This document shows, in pieces, positions 11,293-18,146 of a stretch of 64,000 nt of DNA. Position 1 is the stretch's first letter. Each line of letters begins with the position of its first letter. Under the pieces are notes generated by a model that had not been told where the DNA came from, searched no databases, and saw only the letters and a list, made by a program, of their open reading frames with translations. The translations under genes were made by a program, and so were the position numbers. Source of the stretch: Dyella tabacisoli. Lineage in GTDB: Bacteria; Pseudomonadota; Gammaproteobacteria; Xanthomonadales; Rhodanobacteraceae. The stretch covers positions 886,444 to 950,443 of the forward strand of contig NZ_KZ857173.1 of the NCBI RefSeq assembly GCF_003350925.1. The letters run 5' to 3'.

Positions 11293-11483
11293 GGGAACGG
11301 GGAACGGGGAACGGGGAACGGGGAACGGGGAACGGGGAACGGGGAACGGGGAACGGGGAACGGGGAACGGGGAAAGCTTAAAGAGCAAGATCTGAACAGC
11401 AAGAACAAAACCACGCCAATATCAAGAAGAACGCGGCGCCACGGCAACAACTCATACTTCACGTTCCCCGTTCCCCGTTCCCC
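11293..11483. repeat. GGGGAAC heptamer inverted-repeat element, copy 2
   Basis: One partial and ten exact GGGGAAC heptamers run from 11293 to 11368, followed by GGGGAAA. A spacer of about 90 bases follows, A-rich at its left and containing AAGAACGCGGCGCC. Three exact GTTCCCC heptamers at 11463-11483 form the inverted arm. The design and the spacer motif match the copy at 1-159. The copy number of heptamers differs strongly between arms (about 11 against 3). It fills the divergent gap between pqiA (minus) and cnoX (plus), so promoters of both must lie in or around it. Confidence 0.9.
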
Positions 11484-11546
11484 ACCCTTGATATGCTGCA
11501 CAACGCCCTGATCCTTGGGCGATCTGTTAACTGGAGGAGTTCCCAA

Positions 11547-12413
11547 GTGAGTGCCACGATTGCCAATGCCCATGTATTCGACGTGGCCGAGGACAACTTC
11601 GAGACCGAAGTACTACAAGCCTCCTTGAAGACACCGGTGCTGATCGATTTCTGGGCGACCTGGTGCGAGCCGTGCAAAATCCTTGGGCCCATGCTGGAAA
11701 AGCTCACCGCCGAATACAACGGCGCGTTCCGACTCGGCAAGGTCGACGTGGACAAGAGTCAGCAGCTCGCCACCATGTTCGGTATTCGCAGCATCCCCAC
11801 GGTGATGCTGGTCAAAGACGGCCAGGTGCTCGACGGCTTTGCCGGTGCGCTGCCCGAGGGTCAGCTACGCGAATTTTTATCGCGCCATCTGCAACCGCTT
11901 GAGGCCGCCCCCGTCGACGAAGCCACCGAAGAAGTCGCCGAAACCCCCGAACAAGCGATCGAACGCCTGCAACAAGAAATCGCCGCCGAGCCCGAACGCA
12001 GCGAACTGAAACTCGACCTGGCACTGGCGCAGATGCGCGCCGGTCAAGCCGACGCTGCCGAAGCCGGGTTGACCGCCCTGCCCGCCAATCTCGCCACCGA
12101 CACACGCGCGGTGCGCCTGCGCCACCAGCTCGATCTCGCGCGCGCCTTGCACGGCGCGCCTTCCCTGGCTGAACTGCGTCAACGCGTGCAAGCAGACAAC
12201 GGCGACTGGGAGGCGCGCGACTTGCTCGGCGTGCGCCTGTTGCTGGAAGACGATGCCGCCGCTGGGCTGGATCAATTCCTGGCCATCCTCGAACGTGCTC
12301 GCGACTGGAATGACGGCCGGGGCAAAAAGCGCCTGCTTGCTGCTTTCAGCATGCTCGACGATGCCGAGCTGGTCGGTCGCTATCGCCGCAAGATGGCCTC
12401 GCTATTGTTTTGA
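11547..12413 (+). CDS. cnoX: CnoX-type thioredoxin/TPR co-chaperone
   Basis: The 288-aa product has a thioredoxin domain (residues about 10-115) with active-site motif WCEPC and cis-proline region SIPT. A helical TPR-like C-terminal domain follows, as in E. coli CnoX (YbbN), which protects substrates from overoxidation and hands them to GroEL. E. coli CnoX has a degenerate active site; here both cysteines are present, so real oxidoreductase activity is likely. The start is the GTG giving VSATIANAHVFDV, with a strong GGAGGAG nine bases upstream. A longer ATG-started reading (11493) would place the ribosome-binding site inside the gene and is rejected. Confidence 0.9.
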   Translation: MSATIANAHVFDVAEDNFETEVLQASLKTPVLIDFWATWCEPCKILGPMLEKLTAEYNGAFRLGKVDVDKSQQLATMFGIRSIPTVMLVKDGQVLDGFAGALPEGQLREFLSRHLQPLEAAPVDEATEEVAETPEQAIERLQQEIAAEPERSELKLDLALAQMRAGQADAAEAGLTALPANLATDTRAVRLRHQLDLARALHGAPSLAELRQRVQADNGDWEARDLLGVRLLLEDDAAAGLDQFLAILERARDWNDGRGKKRLLAAFSMLDDAELVGRYRRKMASLLF

Positions 12414-12418
12414 TCCTG

Positions 12419-12444
12419 GGCCGCGATTATGGGTGCGGCCTGTT
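12419..12444 (+). terminator. Probable intrinsic terminator after cnoX
   Basis: GGCCGC (12419-12424) pairs with GCGGCC (12435-12440) and is followed by TGTTTT. The stem is short but the site lies exactly between the convergent cnoX and radical SAM genes. Confidence 0.5.
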
Positions 12445-12451
12445 TTCGATC

Positions 12452-13588
12452 TCAATCCGCAACCGAAAGCTTGCGCAGTCCATCCGCAACTACGTGCGTC
12501 AGTGTCTTGCGGTGCAAGGCGCACGTCGTCGTTTCGGTGCAGTCGAAGGTCCCATGTTCGTAGAATTTATTGGAAGCTGTGCCGCCCCCACAGACCGCGA
12601 AATACTCACACTCGGACCGGCAGCGGGCGATACCCCTGCCGATGTCGTCCCGCAGCGCCTGAAATTTTTTATTGGCAACCAGCTCATCCAACGAACCTAT
12701 CCGATGCACATTGCCGATCGAAAAGCGCAGCGGATCGGATAGCGTTCCACTGGCAAGCTCTGGAGAAAAGGTCGAGATCTCACCCTCGCGGGTTACCGCG
12801 ATGTTGTGGAACGGAACCAGGTCATCCGCCGTTCGAGTAAATCGGTGATTACGCAGAAATGCAGCGATCGCAGAACTCATGCCCTCAAATTCGCGGATCT
12901 TCGGCAGCCTGCCGGCGTTCTGCCAGCGGTCGAACAGACGAGACATGAAAGCCTGATATTTTTCACGTAGCCCGCCGACACCCTCGCCTGCAAAGGTCGA
13001 TGCATGCACCCCATCGGTCTCCTCCAGATTGAAACCGACCGTGCGAAATTCGGCTTCAACGAAGAAATCAAAAATCTCATCCGCAAAGTCCAGACTATAG
13101 GGCGACAGGACCGCGATCGCATGGAGGGGAATACCGTTTTTTCTCAGCAGCCCTGCCCCCCTCATCACGTGCGCATGGGTTGGTCCGTTGCCGAGACTCC
13201 TGCGATGACGATCGTGAACCATCGCCGGCCCATCGACACTTAATCCGATGACTATCTTTTCGCGTACGAAAAATCGGCACCATGGTTCGTCGATGAGAGT
13301 GCCATTGGTTTGGATCGCTTGAGATAGCTTGACGCCGCCGGGATTGCACTCGCGCAGAATGTCCGACGCGCGCTTGTAGAACTCAAGCCCTGCGGCAAGC
13401 GGCTCACCCGCATGCCAAAGAATCCTGACGGAGTCATTGGCATCGCAACCGGAAAGCAGCAGGCGCAACGCCGCTCGCAAAGTCGCCTCCGACATCCTCG
13501 CCTTGTCCTGGCGATGGGGCACATAGCAGTACGTGCAATTGAGGTTGCAAAGCGACGATGCCTGGAGAATCAACAGACGCGGTTTCAT
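12452..13588 (-). CDS. Radical SAM/SPASM peptide maturase, cyclophane-forming (triceptide) type
   Basis: The 378-aa enzyme starts MKPRLLILQASSLC with the radical SAM cluster motif CNLNCTYC at residues 14-21. The C-terminal SPASM region has CRSEC, then CEYFAVCGGG, SNKFYEHGTF, and TETTTC. The CGGGxxSNK...ExG...TET arrangement is typical of GrrM/OscB-like maturases that cross-link aromatic side chains to a residue two positions on. The substrate is almost certainly the repeat peptide encoded just upstream. The ATG at 13588 follows GGTGAG by nine bases; the longer form needs a TTG inside the precursor gene. No transporter or protease gene is next to it. Family assignment is strong; the exact bond formed is inference. 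Confidence 0.9.
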   Translation of the reverse strand: MKPRLLILQASSLCNLNCTYCYVPHRQDKARMSEATLRAALRLLLSGCDANDSVRILWHAGEPLAAGLEFYKRASDILRECNPGGVKLSQAIQTNGTLIDEPWCRFFVREKIVIGLSVDGPAMVHDRHRRSLGNGPTHAHVMRGAGLLRKNGIPLHAIAVLSPYSLDFADEIFDFFVEAEFRTVGFNLEETDGVHASTFAGEGVGGLREKYQAFMSRLFDRWQNAGRLPKIREFEGMSSAIAAFLRNHRFTRTADDLVPFHNIAVTREGEISTFSPELASGTLSDPLRFSIGNVHRIGSLDELVANKKFQALRDDIGRGIARCRSECEYFAVCGGGTASNKFYEHGTFDCTETTTCALHRKTLTHVVADGLRKLSVAD

Positions 13589-13598
13589 CCGATGGGGC

Positions 13599-13862
13599 TC
13601 ACCCGCCAAGCGGCGGCTGATCGGTGAACGGGTCGGGCGGCGGTTGGTCGGTAAATGGGTCCGGTGGCGGTTGATCGGTAAACGGATCAGGCGGTGGCTG
13701 GTCGGTAAACGGGTCCGGTGGTGGCTGGTCGGTAAACGGATCGGGCGGCGGCTGATCCGAAAAGGGTTGCGACTCCGATGAATTCAAAACGCTCTTGGAA
13801 TCAACCCGCGCCACGGCCGGGTCGATACCCCTCAAATAGCCGAGCAAGACGTCGGTCTTCAT
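13599..13862 (-). CDS. RiPP precursor peptide with six PF[S/T]DQPPPD repeats
   Basis: This 87-aa peptide has a leader of about 32 residues (MKTDVLLGYLRGIDPAVARV and a Ser-rich linker) and a core of six near-identical units at residues 33-41, 42-50, 51-59, 60-68, 69-77 and 78-84. It ends in LGG. Each unit has the form PF[S/T]DQPPPD; Phe is at 34, 43, 52, 61, 70 and 79, each with Asp two residues later. That aromatic-x-Asp spacing fits a three-residue cyclophane. Start: GGGAG seven bases upstream of ATG, overlapping the previous stop as ATGA. The maturase begins ten bases after the stop. Highly repetitive DNA with varied codons argues against an assembly artefact. Confidence 0.88.
   Translation of the reverse strand: MKTDVLLGYLRGIDPAVARVDSKSVLNSSESQPFSDQPPPDPFTDQPPPDPFTDQPPPDPFTDQPPPDPFTDQPPPDPFTDQPPLGG
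13602..13766 (-). repeat. 27-bp tandem repeats encoding the RiPP core
   Basis: Five 27-bp units and one partial unit encode PF[S/T]DQPPPD. The bases vary mainly at third positions (for example GGT/GGC and GGG/GGA/AGG versions on the plus strand), while the protein repeat is nearly invariant. Selection thus appears to keep the peptide sequence, and only the first unit differs (Ser for Thr). Confidence 0.88.
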
Positions 13863-15247
13863 TTCGCAGCTCCCAGTGGATTCTTTCGTGCGCCGGCCTC
13901 GGCGAACGATATGGTTTTATCGAGAAGCTCGGCAAAATCGCTTTCGGCGTTCGCAAGATGCAGAGCATTTGCACTTTGAATAAAACAAGGGCGCGCCAGA
14001 TTCGGCGCGCTCGGGTCGATTCGACCGGCGCATACATCAAACATCACCGCTTCGTTCTTCCAGTCAGCGACGTTATCGGGCAGTTCAAGCAGTGTGGAGA
14101 TGTAGTCCATTTCAAGGGCGCTGAACTTGTCCGAAAAGGTTCTATGCAGAAACTGCCCAACGTGGACCGACTCTCCCTTGCGGCCACCGAAACCACGGAG
14201 TACTCCCGTGGGGAATCCGGCGATGTACTTGGTAACCGGCGACACCACTTCTTTCAGGATCGCCAAGACGTCACCGGACGGCACGGATCCAACGATATTA
14301 AGAGCCCCTTTGACGAACTCTTCTTTCGTCATATCGTTTTCCAGCGCGAAGTTATTCAACATGTGGTATGTCTTCGCGAAGCGCTCCAGCTTGGCGACAT
14401 CTGTCGTCGTCGCCAGCTCAATGCAATCGGACATCCATTTGCGAAAATGGACCATGCCGCTGCTGTTGCGAATCTCCAACAGCGTGCTGACGATATTCGC
14501 CCCTTCGGCCTGCCGGTGAAACATCCGCGACAAGAACGATGATCGTGACGCGTCATACACGGTACGCGCCACGAAGATGGGCGGCAGCGCGGGTATCGGC
14601 ACCACACCTACCGATGCCAGCTCATTGAGGCTGCGCATTTTGTCCCGCACCAGCATCCTGATGCGCCGACCCGCGAGATCGGCGATGGAGTGCGTAGACA
14701 TCGGCGACGGCACTCTTTGCTGCCTGAGGCCCAGGTAAAGATGTTCGCCGGGGAACACCGGCTTAAACCGCGACAAGCCACCATGTTCGATGGAGTACTC
14801 GATAAAAAACGCATCCATCGTCAGCATCTCTTGGCGCACCTGAAGCTGTCTGGCTTTCCAGTCGCCGGTCAATACAAAGGACACGTCACCGAAGCTCTCG
14901 ACCGGCTTCAAGGTGGCGGCGACGGCAGCCATCGCCCGCTCTTTATCGCCATTAAATAAATCTATCGGCTGAAAGAGACCTTCTTTTTCAAAGAGTGCCT
15001 TGGCCGTAGCGCTAGCGCCGAACTCGGCGTTGCGCGGCGTGGCAAACCCATCCTTTTCGCCGGCACATCCGCCGAAGAATATCCGGTCGCTGAAAAGCAC
15101 CACTTTGATAAAAGTATCGAGCGTGCAAAGCATTTCGGTGGAAATCCACCGCCTGGTCTGGCGGCCCTCTTCGAGAACCCCCAGTGCAGTCGTCGCGTTC
15201 TCATAGGCGTAGCCGGTGATTACGGCATCGAGCGGTCTGAAAATCAT
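13859..15247 (-). CDS. Unknown protein, first gene of the RiPP operon
   Basis: I do not recognise this 462-aa protein. It begins MIFRPLDAVITGYAYENATT and has no signal peptide or clear membrane helix. It is mixed alpha/beta by eye, with helical stretches such as EFVKGALNIVG and several hydrophobic segments in the C-terminal third. It ends in LGAAK and its stop overlaps the precursor start as ATGA, so it is translationally coupled to the precursor. That tight coupling implies a role in the same pathway, for example peptide binding, a second modification, or immunity; none is shown by sequence. AGGAG lies six bases before the ATG at 15247, which is better placed than for the ATG at 15253. Confidence 0.75.
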   Translation of the reverse strand: MIFRPLDAVITGYAYENATTALGVLEEGRQTRRWISTEMLCTLDTFIKVVLFSDRIFFGGCAGEKDGFATPRNAEFGASATAKALFEKEGLFQPIDLFNGDKERAMAAVAATLKPVESFGDVSFVLTGDWKARQLQVRQEMLTMDAFFIEYSIEHGGLSRFKPVFPGEHLYLGLRQQRVPSPMSTHSIADLAGRRIRMLVRDKMRSLNELASVGVVPIPALPPIFVARTVYDASRSSFLSRMFHRQAEGANIVSTLLEIRNSSGMVHFRKWMSDCIELATTTDVAKLERFAKTYHMLNNFALENDMTKEEFVKGALNIVGSVPSGDVLAILKEVVSPVTKYIAGFPTGVLRGFGGRKGESVHVGQFLHRTFSDKFSALEMDYISTLLELPDNVADWKNEAVMFDVCAGRIDPSAPNLARPCFIQSANALHLANAESDFAELLDKTISFAEAGARKNPLGAAK

Positions 15248-15562
15248 CTTCATCTCCTGACACGAAGAAGAACGCTGACTAAAGGACCTGACAAAATATG
15301 GACCATCGAAGATGCCGACTCGGCAATCCGGTTATGCATACCGCATCGATTGACGCACGGGACGCGGCCCCGATTGCAAAGCATCCTACGCTATAACTTT
15401 AGCTTTCGGACTCCATAGAAAAATAACCTCGCCCCAAGAATGCCCTGACCTATTGAAGGGATACCGTCAGGCTACAAAATAAGCTTCGAACAGTTTCAAC
15501 AAAACGCTGCATGCATATGTTGTTGCTAGACTAAAGCTTCGATCACTAGAGCCGCCCCGCTG
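15248..15562. promoter_or_regulatory. Divergent intergenic region upstream of the RiPP operon
   Basis: This stretch of about 310 bases separates the minus-strand RiPP operon from the plus-strand DUF4442 gene and must hold both promoters. It is visibly richer in A/T than its neighbours (for example around 15395-15430). I see no convincing spaced -35/-10 pair, no strong palindrome and no small reading frame. Confidence 0.4.
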
Positions 15563-16036
15563 ATGCGCCCCTCCCTGTTTCGCCGATTCATGAATCTGTG
15601 GCCGCCGTTTTTGTTCAACAGCATCGCGGTAACGAGCCTCTCCAACGACTGGGGTGCCATCACAGTCCGGTTGAAGCTGCGGCCATGGAACAGAAATTAC
15701 GTAGGCACCCACTTCGGCGGAAATCTGTTTGCCATGACCGACCCATTCTGGATGCTGATGGTGATGCATCAACTGGGTAACGACTACTACGTATGGGACA
15801 AAGCCGGCACGATCGATTTTGTGTCGCCAGGCAAGACCGATGTCTACGCACATTTCAAGCTCGATCCGGCGACAGTCGACGAGTTGCGTATAGCGGCGGC
15901 CGGTGGCGAGAAGGTACTGCGCTGGTTCGAGGTAAACATCATCGGTACCGATGGCGCCGTCGTCGCGCTGGTGCGTAAACAACTTTACGTGCGGCTCAAG
16001 CCGCGTCATCGGACCGAAGACGTCACCTCGCCGTAA
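15563..16036 (+). CDS. DUF4442 hotdog-fold protein (thioesterase-like)
   Basis: The 157-aa protein begins MRPSLFRRFMNLWPPFLF and contains RPWNRNYVGTHFGGNLFAMTDPFWMLMV, read here as the shorter signature NYVGTHFGGNLFAMTDP. This matches DUF4442, a single hotdog domain related to PaaI-type thioesterases. The Gly-Thr-His-Phe-Gly-Gly segment sits on the central helix where acyl thioesters bind in the superfamily. Function and substrate are unknown. It is a single gene, upstream of and separated by 327 bases from the large Hint/LysM gene cluster. Confidence 0.8.
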   Translation: MRPSLFRRFMNLWPPFLFNSIAVTSLSNDWGAITVRLKLRPWNRNYVGTHFGGNLFAMTDPFWMLMVMHQLGNDYYVWDKAGTIDFVSPGKTDVYAHFKLDPATVDELRIAAAGGEKVLRWFEVNIIGTDGAVVALVRKQLYVRLKPRHRTEDVTSP

Positions 16037-16363
16037 TCGCCAGCCGCCGGTTACAAACAGCATGACTCGCCGAGCTTCACCATGTTGCCCGCAGAGCCCA
16101 CGTCGCCATGCTTACTCATCACGCTCGGCTGTGAATATTTTCGATGAGCGCGACGTCGATCATCACATAAGTTTCATCGTCATCAAGGTTTCATTGTGCG
16201 CGAATAAAATCGCAGTGGCTTTAATCTCTACCGTAATAAAATCTTCACCAAGATAGACATTAAAGGGCACAGACCCGCTTTATCGCTGTTTAGTCTTTCG
16301 ACCGGAATCTTCGGCCACTCGCCAGTACGTTTCCATCAAGTCAACCGGCTACAGGGGAAAACC
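16037..16363. promoter_or_regulatory. Leader region of the giant-protein gene cluster
   Basis: These 327 bases contain no plausible gene. The right half is A/T-rich (around 16135-16260, with repeated TTTCATCGTCAT/TTTCATTG-like and AATAAAATC segments), in contrast to the GC-rich genes around it. This is where the promoter of the six-gene run should lie. AATAAAATC occurs twice (near 16203 and 16235). AGGGGA lies seven bases before the first ATG. No classical -35/-10 pair is clear. Confidence 0.4.
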
Positions 16364-18034
16364 ATGTCTTCGTCACCCAATGTGTCGGCAGCCACGCTGT
16401 CCACGCTATCGACATTTCACGCCTCCATTCCAAGCGGACAGCCTACTGCGCTGAACCCCGCCGACCCCATCCATAATGGCGTCATCCAGGCCGCACTGCA
16501 GGCAGCGGGCCGTACACCGGAGCGCTATCCCGGCCTGTACGCCAGCCTCGACGGCGGCAAGGCCGATACCACCGCGGACCATGTGAAACTGGTCGATGCC
16601 GGCCCCGATCGCAGCGGCCGTGCCAGCGCCTTGACCTGGCACGCCAACGACCGCGACATCTTGTATGCCGGCGCGTCCCTGTTCGCCCTCGACGGCGACA
16701 ACAACGAATTGCTCAGCTTCGGCGCCAACAGCAATGTCGGCGACGGTCTCTTGCAAGTGTCCACGCAAACGGCAACCGCCAAGCCGGTAAAGAAATCGCT
16801 GAACCTGCTCAGCGTGAACCATAGCGTCGGCACCGACGGCAGCGTGCGCTTTACCGCACTTGCCGGTAAAAGCGCAGCCTTAGACGCCAGCGATCCCAAA
16901 ATCCAGATCACCGCACCGGTGATTACCAAGACAGGCCACACTGCCGTAGTTATCGCGCTGGGCCGCGACTCGGCCAATCCAGGCCCCGACCCCGACTACA
17001 CCTATACCGAACCGCAGAATCTGGATACGCCCTACCTGATCGTGCCCTTTAGCGGTCAGGCGCTATTGTCCTACCCCATCAACGGCACGCCGGGGCAGCC
17101 CATTCCCAACGCCGTGCTATCGACCTATATCTATTTCGCGACGACCAGCGGCCCGATCATTACGATCAATCTGAACTCGCAATACACCCCCTCCACACGC
17201 CTGCAGAATGGCACCACCGTGGACCCGTTCAATCCCAATGTCGTGCAATGGGATTACCCCGCTGACGGACAGTCGTATAGCAATACCCAGTCGCTGGTTT
17301 TCAACCCGCAGTCCTTGGTCAACGAATCCGCGTCGTACTTTCTGTTTCAGTTTCAGATCCCGGTCACCAATGCGCCTTACGCCAACTACTCGTTTGCCGT
17401 GTGCAGTACCGGCACCCCCAACGAGCCTTCGGTCTATTGCTACAACATCAACAAGCTGATGTTCTGGTGGCATTGCCTGGCGGCCGGTACGCAAGTTGCC
17501 CTGGCCGGCGGCGGCACTGCCGCGATCGAATCGTTGAACAATACACAGCGAGTGAACACCGGTGTGCATAACGGCAATCTGGCTGTCGAAGCCACGTTGC
17601 GCGGCCCGCACGAATCGAAAAAAACCCAAAGCGGCCCCAGCGCGGTCTATCGCCTGCGCACGGCCGATAACCGCGAACTTATCGCCACCGGCGCTCATCC
17701 CATCATGACGCCTACCGGCCCGGCTTCGATCGGCGACTTGCAGATCGGCCAGACCATCCTGGTCGAAAACGGTACCTCGACCGTCGCCAGTTGCGAGGCC
17801 ATCGACTACTCCGGCAGCTTCTACGATCTCAAGCTCGGCAACGAACAAGATCGTGCCGCCGGCTACAACGAGACCGTCGGCACTTACGTCGCCAACGGCA
17901 TCGTCGTGGGTGACCATGCCGCGATGAAGGCGCATAAGAGCGGCCTGCGCCGCAACCTCGCCTACATGCAAACCCGCACCTCCAGCACGCTGCATCAGGA
18001 CTACGCCAGCGCGCTCGCTGACGTGCAGTACTGA
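16364..18034 (+). CDS. Hint-domain (hedgehog/intein-like) protein, first gene of the large cluster
   Basis: The 556-aa protein has a passenger region of about 370 residues, Ser/Thr/Asn-rich and beta-like, without a signal peptide. A Hint domain starts at Cys371 (HCLAAGTQVALA). It continues to TGAHPIMTPTGPASIGDL, whose T-x-x-H motif ends at His445, and ends near TYVANGIVVGDH. Cys and the TxxH motif are the N-S acyl shift residues of hedgehog and intein proteins, so self-cleavage just before Cys371 is plausible. There is no terminal His-Asn as in inteins, and about 45 residues follow the domain, so full splicing is unlikely. It leads the six-gene run and is separated from the rest by a strong hairpin. 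Confidence 0.72.
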   Translation: MSSSPNVSAATLSTLSTFHASIPSGQPTALNPADPIHNGVIQAALQAAGRTPERYPGLYASLDGGKADTTADHVKLVDAGPDRSGRASALTWHANDRDILYAGASLFALDGDNNELLSFGANSNVGDGLLQVSTQTATAKPVKKSLNLLSVNHSVGTDGSVRFTALAGKSAALDASDPKIQITAPVITKTGHTAVVIALGRDSANPGPDPDYTYTEPQNLDTPYLIVPFSGQALLSYPINGTPGQPIPNAVLSTYIYFATTSGPIITINLNSQYTPSTRLQNGTTVDPFNPNVVQWDYPADGQSYSNTQSLVFNPQSLVNESASYFLFQFQIPVTNAPYANYSFAVCSTGTPNEPSVYCYNINKLMFWWHCLAAGTQVALAGGGTAAIESLNNTQRVNTGVHNGNLAVEATLRGPHESKKTQSGPSAVYRLRTADNRELIATGAHPIMTPTGPASIGDLQIGQTILVENGTSTVASCEAIDYSGSFYDLKLGNEQDRAAGYNETVGTYVANGIVVGDHAAMKAHKSGLRRNLAYMQTRTSSTLHQDYASALADVQY

Positions 18035-18040
18035 GTGAAG

Positions 18041-18077
18041 TCGATTCGCGGCGCGGCATCGCCGCGCCGCGAATCGA
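18041..18077 (+). promoter_or_regulatory. Intercistronic 17-bp perfect hairpin
   Basis: TCGATTCGCGGCGCGGC (18041-18057) and its exact reverse complement (18061-18077) flank a three-base loop ATC. There is no T-run after it, so it is not a classical terminator. It lies just after the Hint gene stop and before the next gene. It could stabilise the 3' end of the Hint message or lower read-through (inference). Confidence 0.7.
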
Positions 18078-18146
18078 GCGTGGCGGTATCTCCCAATCGC
18101 TGCATCGCAGCTACCTCTTTGCAACCATCTACGGTCGAGGCGTGCC

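Noticed and set aside
11293-11483. CRISPR array
   Set aside because: The repeats are seven-base, directly adjacent and without unique spacers; arms are inverted.
11493-11546. Upstream start for cnoX
   Set aside because: The strong GGAGGAG lies inside that extension, nine bases before the GTG at 11547.
13589-13609. Longer maturase start (TTG) inside the precursor gene
   Set aside because: TTG is weak and the ATG at 13588 has a well-placed GGTGAG.
13602-13766. CRISPR-like or assembly-error repeat
   Set aside because: The 27-bp units stay in frame, vary at third codon positions and encode a conserved peptide unit.
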